Below, one piece after another: positions 48,523 to 58,939 of a DNA stretch of 64,000 bases. The notes beneath the pieces are model-generated. The model was not told the origin of the DNA and did not search any database. It saw only the letters and a program-made list of their open reading frames with translations. The DNA comes from Diphasiastrum complanatum. Taxonomy: Eukaryota > Streptophyta > Lycopodiopsida > Lycopodiales > Lycopodiaceae. Position 1 is the first letter of the stretch, and each line of letters starts with the position of its first letter. The DNA lies in contig CM055100.1 in assembly GCA_029204225.1 (NCBI GenBank), forward strand, positions 24,989,106 to 25,053,105. Reading direction: 5' to 3'. The translations under genes and the position numbers were made by a program.

Positions 48523-49528
48523 TTTTGGGGGTCAATGTATCAGGCCTTACATCCCGATATATCACCTTTTTTCCCAATGCTTTGGCTTCGCTGAAAACCT
48601 TCCTCCTTTCGGCAACTTGCATAGGTGTGAGATCATCGTCCATGAAGACAAGGGTACCTCTCAGCCTAGCTCGTAGCCTAAGGACAGCTTGCCGCTCCTC
48701 TATACCCGTGAACCGTATGATGAGTGTAGTTGGATCTCTTTTAGTTCTCCACGCTTTTTCCATTCCGTTGTGATGGTGGGAAAGTGTATCCGTGAGGAAA
48801 CTGGATGCTTCGATAACTGGAGCCTTAGTATCTTCAATTCCTCGCACCCGCACATTCAGAGATTTATACTTCCGCATTCCTTCTTCGGATATGGTGGCTG
48901 AGATGACGCTATTGAAAGTGTGTGTACCTTCTTTAGCGTCTTCTTTGAATAGAGAGGCCCATGTTTTGGTTTCCGCCTTATGTTGCTCAATCCGTTCCTC
49001 CAATTCTTGGATCTTTGTGGTGCTGGCGGGTTCTTCTTTCAAGGTCTCTTCCAAAGATATGATCTGGGCCATCATAGTTTGCTTCTCGATTGCCATAGCT
49101 TGTATTGTGGTTTTCAATTGACCCATTTCCATCCTCAGATAGCTAGATTCCAGTGTAATCTGTTCCATGCAAGAGAGAAGGTACTGTTCAAATGCTTTCG
49201 TAGGAGAGTAGGCTTCTTTAGGGAATGAGAGAGGATAATGGGAGGGGGCAGGAGAATCATGGAGAAAGGAGAGGGCCAAGGAAGAGGGGGGAGGACTGTG
49301 AGCAGGCAGCGAGGGGTTGGGAAGGGCCAGCGAGGGGGTGGGAGGGGCGGGAGTAGGCTGAGCAGACAGCGAGGGGGTGGGAAGGGCCAGCGAGGGGGTG
49401 GGAGAGGTGGTGAGAGAGGGAGTAGGCAGCGAGGGGGTGTATGAAGGGCCAGTGACGGGCTGCAAAGGAGAGGGAAGGGGTAGTGAAAGAGAGGAAGGGG
49501 AGCGAGGGCTCCCGTTTTTTCTGGCCAT
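48449..49528 (-). CDS. LINE B ORF1, intact RNA-binding protein
   Basis: 359 residues from ATG 49528. The first 100 residues are Pro/Ser-rich with a loose repeat (TPSLTTSPTPSLALPTPSL). Residues about 118-200 form a predicted coiled coil (ESSYLRMEMGQLKTTIQAMA, SLEETLKEE, IQELEERIEQHKAE). Residues about 220-345 look like the RRM-like and C-terminal domains of L1-type ORF1 proteins: YKSLNVRVRGIEDTKAPVIE, RDPTTLIIRFTGIEERQAVL and LRARLRGTLVFMDDDLTPMQ. There is no CCHC knuckle, unlike many plant L1 ORF1 proteins. Expected role: trimeric nucleic-acid chaperone packaging LINE RNA. The assignment rests on architecture and position, not on a search. Confidence 0.82.
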   Translation of the reverse strand: MARKNGSPRSPSSLSLPLPSPLQPVTGPSYTPSLPTPSLTTSPTPSLALPTPSLSAQPTPAPPTPSLALPNPSLPAHSPPPSSLALSFLHDSPAPSHYPLSFPKEAYSPTKAFEQYLLSCMEQITLESSYLRMEMGQLKTTIQAMAIEKQTMMAQIISLEETLKEEPASTTKIQELEERIEQHKAETKTWASLFKEDAKEGTHTFNSVISATISEEGMRKYKSLNVRVRGIEDTKAPVIEASSFLTDTLSHHHNGMEKAWRTKRDPTTLIIRFTGIEERQAVLRLRARLRGTLVFMDDDLTPMQVAERRKVFSEAKALGKKVIYRDVRPDTLTPKNLRHRDLGPPDLGAVRGPSQKHCG

Positions 49529-49669
49529 TGAGTGCGATGGAGGTCAGGGGGGGAGGTGAGTGCGACCAGGGTAGGGCGAGCTAGGCCAGGGCAGCAGCAG
49601 CAGCAGCGATGGAGGAGTCAGCAGCAGCAGCCATCGCGCTCAGACAGCAGGCAGCAGGCAGCCATCGCG

Positions 49670-49672
<3 letters not shown>

Positions 49673-49720
<48 letters not shown>

Positions 49721-50398
49721 AAGAAAGCTTTATTAATGTCTTTTCCATGCCAAAAGGCATATAAGACCAATAAGAGTACATGCCAAGTATGTGGTAACCA
49801 TGAGAGCGTATGTAAACGTCTCCTAGAAAAAACTATGCATAAAAGTTGAACAAAATAACTATAAACTACAAACTGTTCATAAGGGGGAGCAAAATAACTG
49901 CTAAGAATAGAGTCATATCATCTAGCACTGCTGCTGAAAAAGGATGTGATACGAGCTGTCGCAGGAGGTAATATGGACCATCGCTAACGTTGTCTAGGAG
50001 GGTGAAAACTGTGTGCTCTCGTGACCAGGCGACGGGAAGTATGAGCTGCCACACGACTATGAGTGATACACTGTCTCTCTGATCCCTATGAGGTGGTGTA
50101 TTGTCATCATCGTCATCAGACTCGAGGTATCGGTGTCTCCCGGAGAAAAAAGACGTAATCTGAGCCTGAGAGCTAGGATGTGGCTGGTGAGCTGACTGGT
50201 ACATATCCTGTCGCAGCAAGGCCATCTCTCGTATCATAAGCGCAACACAGCAAGGATCCTCGTATGCAATAAGTGATCTGAGTGTAATAGGCATGTCCCG
50301 GAATAGGCAATGATATCTCCCTCTAATCGCATAATATATGGGGCATCTGAGGATGAAATGCTCCTCGGACTCTTGAAGGTCGAGGAGAGATGGAGATG
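49673..50398 (-). mobile_element. LINE 3' fragment, copy 4
   Basis: 5'-truncated LINE. On plus: (AG)n 49673-49717, AAGCTTTATTAATG, hairpin 49738-49767, then a body matching copy 1. The C-terminus of ORF2 is still readable on minus (ESEEHFILRCPIYYAIRGRY, CLFRDMPITLRSLIAYEDPC, CVALMIREMALLRQDM), with the frame 50294-49866. It is cut at about 50398, where the plus-strand gypsy LTR begins. Confidence 0.85.
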
Positions 50399-50400
50399 GG

Positions 50401-50880
50401 TGTTAGAGCCCAATTATGGCTCTATCATGATCTCGGCATGGCCAGTCACCAGAGGGCCCGAGGCCTAGTATTGGCAAGGGTCGGTGACCGACGAGGACAT
50501 TTGTCCCAAGTAGGGACCGGTGCGTCACAAGCAGTGACGAGGTGTGGCCACCTAACAAGCTATCAAAGGCGTGGTGTGCTTTGACGGTCGGGACCCTAGC
50601 CGTCAGTGACGAGATGCTAGCTGGCAAGTAGTCGGGGTGACCAAGCGGGTCACAGGTCTTTGGCGGGGCACGGGGGTGGTACCCTATGAGTCACTCAATA
50701 TTCACAGGTCACAGGGGCCATGCATGCCAATTGGACTAATCACCCACAGGTGGGTGCCATGTGCCAGTTGAGCGGAATAGCAGGTAGAAGGACTCAAGGA
50801 AGGGGTGCCTATGGTTGGGAGGTTCATTCTACACACCGGCCTTCTAGGATTCACGAGCTTGGAGGAACTTGCTTGTGACA
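50401..50880 (+). repeat. 5' LTR of gypsy element 2
   Basis: TGTTAGAGCCC start and GCTTGTGACA end, 480 bases, immediately followed by a primer site. It is GC-richer than its surroundings. No matching 3' LTR is found; the element is truncated after integrase at about 54,870. Confidence 0.75.
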
Positions 50881-50882
50881 AT

Positions 50883-50894
50883 TGGTATCAGAGC
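50883..50894 (+). other. Primer binding site of gypsy element 2
   Basis: TGGTATCAGAGC, initiator tRNA-Met type, two bases after the LTR end. Confidence 0.88.
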
Positions 50895-51291
50895 CTCGTT
50901 CTAGAGAGAGAATCGTCCGTTCTAGAGAGAGAAAGTGTGGTAATCTTCAGATTTTGCTTGATTCTTGCAGGATTTGAGGGGGGAAAATCGTGGAGATAGA
51001 TTGAGAAGTGTTAGTGGACCTCCAGCGCTGCTGTTTCAGCCGTTTTGAGCCTACAAATTGCAAATTTTGTGGCTCAAATCTCCTCCTACAGGTCCATCGC
51101 CCTCCTGCAGCCTGTCTTTAGCGTTGGTGGAAGGAGGAAAAGCGTGATCTTTGTCAGATTCCAGCGATTCTAGATTCCTCTTCCAGTGGCGAATCCCTGC
51201 AGATTGTCAGATCCGAATTACAAATTGGAGGCAAAATATCAGCGATTGAAGGTTGACTTTGGTTGTTTGGGGCCATAACTTGCGAGCTCGC

Positions 51292-52031
51292 ATGGATAGT
51301 GTGGAGAAGACCATCGCAGAGATGCGAGCAATGATGGTAGCTAGTGGTTATGCGTCCTCCTCACAGCATGCTCCGCCTTATCCTTATCCATTTCCGTCTT
51401 CTGCTGTTCGTCTTGTGTTACCTCCACCTTATCCAGAAGACAAAGATATTAAGCCTACCCATTTCGCAGGAAACACTCCCCAACACACTATTGATATAGT
51501 AGATTAGTGGTTGCATAAGTGGAAGGAATATTTTGATTTGAAGCGGTCCCCAACTGATGAGGGTTGGCGGTCCGCAAAGCTGCCTACCATTTCAATGATT
51601 TTGTTGGCAGGTGGTGGCGCAAGTTGTTGAAGTCTAATCAGGCTCCATCCACCTGGCTTGAGTTTAAGCGAGCTTTTAAAGCTCAGTTCATTCCTCCACA
51701 TGAGCATGTGCGTGCGACGGATGCTTGGCTTTTGCATCGTCAGAGGCAGTACATGGTGCAAGAATATGCTGATAGGTATCGTGAGACGCTTATCAAGATT
51801 CCAGAAGAGATTCCCGAGTGGCTACTAGTCCACAAGTTCATATTTGGCCTTTGTGAAGAGTTGAGGCCTTCAGTGCTTAATGAAGGGTGCAAGACCTTAG
51901 AAGAGGCGGTTTCTACAGCTCTCAATTTTGAAGGAAATGTGTGCACCAAGGCTGAATCTGGAGCGCCAAGTTGGCCTCAGAAGAAGGGTTCGCGAAAGTC
52001 TGGCCAAGCTGGTCAGAAAGGCTTTTCGTAG
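51292..52031 (+). pseudogene. Gypsy element 2 gag
   Basis: Starts at ATG 51292 (MDSVEKTIAEMRAMMVASG). LPPPYPEDKDIKPTHFAGNT and, after a stop at 51505 and a frameshift, AAYHFNDFVGRWWRKLLKSN, TWLEFKRAFKAQFIPPHEHV and EYADRYRETLIKIPEEIPEW give a typical gypsy gag domain. It ends at TAG 52029 in a basic stretch; only a degraded knuckle (LCFFCRGKLSMP) follows at about 52150-52185. Confidence 0.83.
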
Positions 52032-52153
52032 AAGGATCCTATCCAGATGTAGCAGACTTTGAAGCGCAAGGCGAGATCTCCTATGGCTCGTTGTGCTTAC
52101 GACAAGTCTCCCCTTAGTCCAGAACAAAAGGAAAAGGCCAAGAAAGATAGATT

Positions 52154-52444
52154 ATGTTTTTTTTGTCGTGGCAAGTTAAGCATGCCATGACCATTTCGGT
52201 GTGGAAGATTATTCCAGATGCACCAGTTTGTTTCCTTTCCACCAAGGCACGAGACGGGTATCAATTTCCGGATAGTGAGCTGACACGGATGAGGGGGAAG
52301 CTGGAAGGTCGAGATATTCTTGTATTATTTGACACTGGCTCCTCGCATAACATTATCAACTCTCGTGTGGTGAAGAAGCTTAACTTGGCTAATGTGCTTC
52401 TGATTACCAATATACAGTTGAGATGCCAGATGGTAAGGGCATAG
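52154..52444 (+). pseudogene. Gypsy element 2 protease
   Basis: The aspartic protease active site VLFDTGSSHNIINSRVVKKL (about 52320-52380) is preceded by MRGKLEGRDIL. The second half of the protease is missing or out of frame before TAG 52442. Normal order after gag. Confidence 0.78.
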
Positions 52445-52712
52445 AGGTGTGGGATCGACGAGTCTTTTAGGTGCTGCTTTCTATTCACACTTACTCTGAG
52501 AAGTTAGACTTTGAGATTACCAAGTTAGCTAAGTTTGATGTTGTGCTAGGAAAGTAGAGCATGCAAGTAAGCAACCTGCTATAGATTTCCTTTCTCATGA
52601 TTATGTTTTCAGGCATGAGGGTTTGTCTCATGTCCTGTAGGGGGAGAGGCCATTTGTACAAGGCCCTCTTATAACCTGTATGCAAATAAAGATGGATTTG
52701 CAATATGTGTAG

Positions 52713-54095
52713 TTGTGTTATTTGGTAAATGTGAATGTTGATTCCAAATTTTGTGGTATACCCATAAACCCACAAGTTAAAAATTCAGAAGCAACTTCAT
52801 ATTATTTAACTTCTATAAACTATGCTTTAGCTCAGCAGCTCAGAGGTGATCCAGCAAGTCTGTTGGAACAATCCATTCGAGCTGAGTTTAAACATTTGTT
52901 GATTGATAACATGCCAGTGGGGCTGCCGCCTAGTTGGAACGTGGAGCTTCGTATTGAGCTCGTTCCAAGGGCAAGCCTGGTATGTCAGCCTCCTTATAGG
53001 ATGAGCCTGAAAGAGGAGGAAGTACAGAAGATGTTGGAGGAATACCTGAGGTATGTCCATCCTAGCTATTCACCTTTCGCCTCCCCCATTTTGTTGGTTA
53101 AGAGAAAGGATGGTAGTTTCTGGATGTGCATGGATTATAGGGGATTGAATAAAATCATTGTAAAGCACAAATATCCAATTTTGTATTTGGCAAGCTAGAA
53201 GAAACGGTCTTGCATGCCAATGCTCAGGAGACCACGTTGTGTAAGACTCGTGTTGAGTATTTGGGTCACGTAGTGACTACAGAGGGTATTTCAGTTGACC
53301 CTTTTGCAAGTTCTACCGACGGTTTTGTAGTTGCTCCTTTAACGGATCAATTATGGAATAACAACATTTTGGTTTGTTGGGATGCTGAAGCTCAACACAG
53401 TTTTGACAACTTGAAGGAGGCTGTTGCCACAGCTCCAGTACTCAAGATTGTTGATACCCAAAAACCTTTTGACCTAGAGACGAATGCTAGTGGCAGAAAT
53501 ATCCCACACATGAGCAGGAGTTGTATGCAATCATACATGTGCTCAAGATGTGTGACATTATCTGTATGGCGCTGAATTTTATGTGTATATTGACCATCAT
53601 ACTTTGAAGTACTTCTGCACTCAGTTAGATGTGAAGGGCCACCAGGCTTGGTGGGCCGAGCTGATGCAGGAATTTCATTTGGAAATTCGCTTTCGAAGAG
53701 GGAAGGAAAGTGTGGTCGCTGATGCACTATCTCGGATACTACATCAAATGAGCTTTACTGTAGTTGACAATGATCTCATGGAGGAGATCAAGAGAGCTCA
53801 ACAGAGCGATGCACATTGTCAGCATGTGTGGCCTGATGCGCGCAAGGTAGTCGACCAAGCGGAAGAGTCAGTCGAGGTTGTCGCTTCTGTAGAGGCACAC
53901 ACCAATACATATCTAACATACACCGTGAAGGATGGTATGTTATTGAGAAATGGAATGGTTTTCATGCCGGATGTGAAGGATGTTCGTTGTAAGATACTTA
54001 ATGAATGCCATGATAGTCGCTGCGTAGGCCACTCAGGTATTGATAAGACTAGTGAGCTAGTCAGAAGGCATTATTTCTGGCCACGATTGCAATGA
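52713..54095 (+). pseudogene. Gypsy element 2 RT and RNase H, internally deleted
   Basis: The RT N-terminus is readable: LIDNMPVGLPPSWNVELRIE, EEYLRYVHPSYSPFASPILL, VKRKDGSFWMCMDYRGLNKI, VKHKYPILYL. It jumps at about 53,195 to the end of RT (TRVEYLGHVVTTEGISVDPF), so the palm with the YVDD motif is deleted. RNase H is also partly deleted (PFDLETNASG then IDHHTLKYFCTQLDVKGHQA). The frame then continues KESVVADALSRI and into the integrase finger region (HDSRCVGHSGIDKTSELVRR). Catalytically dead. Confidence 0.85.
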
Positions 54096-54116
54096 GATGT
54101 CAAAGTACGTCCAACA

Positions 54117-54864
54117 TTGCACGACTTGGCAGGTGAACAAGGCCGAGCGGGTAAGTCCTCCGGGCTTGCTGCATCCATTGAAGATTCCTATAGGAAGGTG
54201 GGAAAGTATCTCCAATTTTTCATTGTTGGGCTACCCATGACGAGGATTGACTCTTTTATAGTAGTGGTAGACAAGTTTTCCAAGATGGCTCACTTCATCA
54301 CAACGACTAAGAAGGTCACAACTCTGTAGGTTGCTGAGTTGTTTATTTAGAATGTCGTCAGGTTGCTTGGACTTTTTGAAGTCCATTGTGTCTTACAAGG
54401 ATCCCAAGCTTACGAGAAATTTATGGATTGAGTTGTTCGCCAGGTTGGGAACACAGTTGCGGATGAGTAGCTCCGAGCATCCTCAGACGGATGGTCAGAC
54501 AGAGCGAGTGAACCAGGTCTTGGAAGATATGCTTAGGGCATATGTTAGTGGTACGCAAACAGATTGGGTAAAGCATTTATTGCTATTGGAGTTTGTGTAC
54601 AATGACAGAAGACATGCGTCTACTGCATTGAGTCCATTTGAGTTCAATTATGGTTTCAGGCCATTGAGTCCTACGATCGTAGGAATTCCGCTTAAGGTAC
54701 CTAGCACTGTAGAGTTTCTGGCTCAGATGCAGGAGAAGCTAGAGATGGCACGAGATAACTTGTCCAGGGCTATAGCCAGGGCAGAGAGTTATAGTCATGA
54801 GAACCATACCTATGATAACTTGTCCAAAATGCCTTCACACAAGCACAAAGGGATCAATTATTGA
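54117..54864 (+). pseudogene. Gypsy element 2 integrase
   Basis: Core pieces: FFIVGLPMTRIDSFIVVVDK (about 54210-54270; the usual first Asp of MDFI is changed), FSKMAHFI, then after a stop and frameshift SSEHPQTDGQTERVNQVLED (54460-54520, the Glu block) and EFVYNDRRHASTALSPFEFN. The chromodomain or C-terminus is absent; the frame ends at 54864, where the foldback region follows. Confidence 0.85.
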
Positions 54865-54916
54865 CCAACCCTACAACAGCCTCTTTCTCCCATGCATTGG
54901 TCATTGTCTATAGCTA

Positions 54917-55105
54917 ATGTGGCGGACCCCGGACGCAAACGCGCCAAGGGTGTGTCCGGGTCCCCGGACGCGTCCGATATTTTTTTTTTTTTGACATTTT
55001 TAGAGTTAAAAAAATTAAAAAAAAAAAATATGGACGCGTCCGGGGGTCGGACGCGGACGCGGATTGCCCGCATCCGGCCCAGACGCGCATCCCTGCCTAT
55101 AGACA
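54917..55105. repeat. ACGCGT foldback element in intron 1
   Basis: An inverted repeat with arms CCCCGGACGCGTCCGATAT + T-tract (from about 54962) and A-tract + ATATGGACGCGTCCGGGG (to about 55042), around a short spacer. The outer parts repeat GGACGCGGACGCGG-like words. It is very CpG-rich in AT-rich surroundings. Both strands give similar peptides because it is palindromic; none is considered real. The same words recur at 62655-62820 and 63951-64000. Confidence 0.8.
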
Positions 55106-56653
55106 GAGATATACTGAAAATGATTAAAATTTTGGAGATATGCTACCCTGTTCATAATGTCAATTTTGTTAATATGTCTTGAACTACCTCCAACATTAGT
55201 CAACATGTTGCAACATTGGTTTGAGAATCTCCAAAAGGTTGTAATGTCTTTTGACCTGTCCAAGGCCATCAAACTATACCTTAAATAGAAGTTGTGACTT
55301 TGTGTGGTAGATATGCCAAAGACCTCAATTCATTAAACAGTTTTTCAAATGAACTTTGGATTAATGGATGACCTTGATTTTGTTTTACCCTCAAGGATGG
55401 TTGGTTGGTTGTATAGTAACACTAAAGCTAGTTTTGAAGTGCATATTTTGTCACCTCATGATTGGTCTCTTGGCTTGCATGTGCTTAGAATCAAGTTACT
55501 CTAAGAGCCTTACCCTATATCTACTAGGTCAAATACAATGTTTATATTAGAAGCCTTTACACTATAAACTAATTTTGGTCACTCTACTATTGCAACATAA
55601 TATAGTCGAAACTTTTGATCTACTTGTCTCCTCATCCACTATATGCATGCATATTATGATTTTGTATATAGAAAGTTCACAAATTGAGATCATAATGTCC
55701 AAGAAAAAGTGTGGTTTTCCTGCTTAGGGTAGAAAGTAGTAAGTACCTAAAGGAGCACAATCATGGTGAAGATTCGGCTTGTGCAACTTTAGCAAGTACA
55801 AAATTTGACGATCGTATGTAGTTTGGATTGGTTGTCATCTATGCAATAACGAGAACATGCTCTAAGATCCTATTGCCACTCTTACCAATTTGTTGTGGAA
55901 GACTTTATAAAATGTATTCCTCTCATGTGTGCCACAAATTCTTTTGAATTGTGCCAGTTGCTCCATATTTGCATGACCTTCCAATATCATTTTGGGTACT
56001 CCTTGATTGGATGATGCCCAATTTTTGTATACTTTGAACTTACATCATTGTTATAGATGATACTCAGACTTGGCATTGATCTTTCTTCAAACTACTTGAT
56101 ACTTGGCATGTGTGCATTTTGTGTGTCTTCAAGGAATTAATACAAATAATACATGCCAGCAATTACCCGTAATTTTGGTAATTGCTTTAAGCACCCATGT
56201 GCACATAATTACTTTGACACATGCATGCTCTTATATCTGCATGTTCATGTGCAAATGTACATTCTTGTGTGGGTCTATTTACTACAATTTCATGACTTGT
56301 AGGCTATGCAAGGGGGAGTACATTTCAAACCCAAATAAGAAAACAAAAGTGATGTTTGATTCTTTCTTTGGCCCATAGGCTTGTTGGCCTTATTATCCAT
56401 TATCCTCCTCTACTCTACAAGAGCATAGCAATTGTGACTATACTCTATACTCTAGTGAAGCTCAGATGACAAAGCTAGGCTTAAATATGACAAATTATGG
56501 GCTTGTATAAAGTACCCGTATGATGAAAAGCAAAGTAAACTAATCATGTAATTGCAACGTAAATGGATGTTCTAGGTTTGCTATTGGAAAGTAAGTTTAC
56601 TTCTTTTCACTTGTACATAATGTTTTATCATAACTACCATGAATGTTGTGTAG

Positions 56654-56873
56654 GTGCACTGTGAGGCCATTGTGGAAGATCGAATCAAAGATAGAGTGTC
56701 AAATTGGCCATTTAAGGTGGCATATGACAAGCTTGTGATTGCCACTGGAGCTCAGGCTGTCACTTTTGGCATAAAAGGAGTAGAAGAAAATGCAATTTTC
56801 CTTCGTGAAGTAGCACATGCCAGAGATATACGTAGTAGGCTTTTGTATAACTTGATGGCATCTGATACTCCTG
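56654..56873 (+). CDS. NDA: Type II NAD(P)H dehydrogenase, exon 2
   Basis: 220 bases, phase 0 in and one base over at the end. Acceptor TTGTGTAG|GTGCAC, donor CCTG|GTATGC. Encodes [18 protein letters not shown] then [40 protein letters not shown] and [23 protein letters not shown] is the conserved segment closing the FAD domain in this family, and FGI.GV...A.FLREV..A..IR matches plant NDA closely. The frame past the donor runs to a stop at 56945 and is intronic. Confidence 0.95.
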
Positions 56874-58483
56874 GTATGCTCCTTGACTATGGCTATTTGA
56901 GGCAAAAAATGGGATTTGTTTATGCATCCATGAATAGAAGCATGTGACAATGTTACTACCTAGAATGTGATTCCTCTCTAGAAAAACAAGTAAGCTTGTG
57001 TTACACATTTTCAGGTAGACATTGAAAGTCCATGAACTTAGAGATTCTTTTTCTAAATAGTTTCCTAGATTTCTTCTTTCTCATAGCATCTAAATGTAAG
57101 CATGTCTTGATATAGAAATCTAAGATTTAAGGTCTGCTCAAAACTTTAATGACGTTGAACCCATAACTTGAGCTAGAAATGATAAGATCGTACGAAAGGG
57201 ATTGACTCAAAATTTTAAGCTATTTGTAAAGTTGTGTTAGAGCATCATAATACTTATGCATTACTTGAAAGTAAGTTGGACTTGAATTTGCAAATTTGAG
57301 AGAAACTAGTATGCCCTAGTCTAATGGGTGTAGCCCTTCCAATTTATGGATTAATGACATCAATTATATAAGAACATTGTAGGATGCAAAAGCTTGATAT
57401 CATAGAAGTTTCAATAACTAGATTGATATTTTTATGAAATCAAAGTAAAGGAATAGGAAATTACCTTTAAAATGAAGCTTAATATCCTACACTAATGTTA
57501 CAACAATGAACAAAATCTAATAGCAGAGTTTTTGATCTGTTAATCAAGAGGTATTACGAGAGGTGATAATTTTAAAAGAAAGACTTTGTTGCTAGTCTCC
57601 ACCCAACCAACTACACTTCAAAATAACAAAGGAACCTTTTAGAGGGTCATGCATTCATTACCTTAGTACTCCTAAGCTTTGCACCCACTATATTGACATG
57701 TAGTCACTAACTCATGCCACTTGGCAGTGCTGTGATATACAGGCACATATATCCTTCATGTGGTCTACAATATGGTAAAACCAATGACATGTGGCCCTTT
57801 AAGTAGTCGACTAGTTTTAGGAAGTCATTTCAAAAGACTCATTTTTTAAATCTAGTAATTATTTGAAATTAAAAGTACATTATTGCAGCATTGGCAACAA
57901 CTTAGCCATTTTATTACTAGTAATGCCATTCACACATTTGTGTCTTTCTATTCTTACATTTCTACAATTTGTATTTTACACTTCACATTGATAAGTGTTA
58001 TGAACTCTATCACATATATTGATATCAATGAAGAACAATGGCTGAAACCCTACAAGCAATAGCTAAGCATAGACAAGAGATCTCTTTCAAAGAGCCCAAG
58101 CAATACCTATTAGAAGAGCAGGGATACATTAATCTACCTAATGATTTAATAATAGCCCTACATATTACATCTAGAGACCCTTAGTGGAACCTTCTAGAAA
58201 TTTATGTCAAAATAGAGTACTTGGGTCACATATGGACATGCCCTTAATGGTCATTGGCCTAGTACCTTAAGACTAATGTAATGGACAAAGTGATAGTTGT
58301 CATTGGCTATCTCTTTCAAAGCCTAAGCTACGATATGCACAGAATGGGTAGATCTTCTTATCCTATCTCCTGGCTGTTTGTGGGCGTTGTACCCTTCATA
58401 GCTCTTGGCCTCCTTTGGGCTCCAAGGCTTAATGTAAAAGGAAATATACCTACTTTGGCTTAAATCCATTCTTCTGAATGCTT

Positions 58484-58486
<3 letters not shown>

Positions 58487-58578
<92 letters not shown>

Positions 58579-58715
58579 TTTATTAACGTCTTTTCCATGC
58601 CAAAAGGCGTATAAGACGAGCAAGTACATCAGATAAAGTGGAACCAAGACGGAACAATGCCGTCAAACAACATAACTGAACCAAAACTAGCTAAGAAGAG
58701 GATAATGTCCAGGGT

Positions 58716-58720
<5 letters not shown>
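58487..58720 (-). mobile_element. LINE 3' fragment, copy 5
   Basis: On plus: (AG)n 58487-58574, AAGCTTTATTAACG, hairpin 58588-58617, about 100 bases of body, then a second (AG)n array at 58721-58773. On minus this is a 5'-truncated LINE with AATAAAGCTTTC and a (TC)n tail, its 5' end lying against another GA array. No coding sequence remains. Confidence 0.82.

Positions 58721-58773
<53 letters not shown>
58721..58773. repeat. (GA)n array flanking LINE copy 5
   Basis: About 53 bases of GA repeat. It is followed by TTGAATGTTTATTTTTCATG, which does not match the LINE 3' consensus, so it may be the pre-existing target microsatellite. Confidence 0.85.
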
Positions 58774-58775
<2 letters not shown>

Positions 58776-58939
58776 GAATGTTTATTTTTCATGCTTGATT
58801 CTGGCTTCTCGGTCAAGAAATAGACTCAGTTCATTAGTCATTGTATCCTAGAGAGCACCATTGGATAACAGATCATAAAGATTCCAAGAATGACAACTAA
58901 ATCTATAATGGAATTCAGCGGAACTCTGGGTGTCTAGAA

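Larger units (their letters stand above)
44619..49672 (-). mobile_element. LINE B, full length, best preserved
   Basis: Complete non-LTR element of about 5.05 kb on the minus strand: short GC-rich 5' UTR (49672-49529), intact ORF1 (49528-48449), ORF2 with only three in-frame TAG stops (48522-44841), 3' UTR with hairpin at 44689-44717, AATAAAATCTTTC and a (TC)n tail (44671-44619). The 5' end meets the (AG)n tail of copy 4; the 3' tail meets the broken end of LINE C. It is antisense to the host gene. Confidence 0.92.
36307..56653 (+). other. Intron 1 of the NDA-type gene (20.3 kb)
   Basis: Runs from donor GAG|GTAAAA to acceptor GTGTAG|GTGCAC and joins two phase-0 exons whose products abut exactly in the family (NHE-VHCE). 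It is filled with minus-strand LINE copies, a plus-strand gypsy element and an ACGCGT foldback. Within 36307-38395 and 55111-56653 I see no recognisable gene or repeat. Confidence 0.9.

Noticed and set aside
49238-49559. Gly/Arg-rich frames on the plus strand
   Set aside because: They are the antisense of the Pro-rich repeat of LINE B ORF1.
54858-55272. Reading frames on both strands with DASG and PDAS repeats
   Set aside because: The palindromic ACGCGT foldback yields similar peptides on either strand; no family is recognised.
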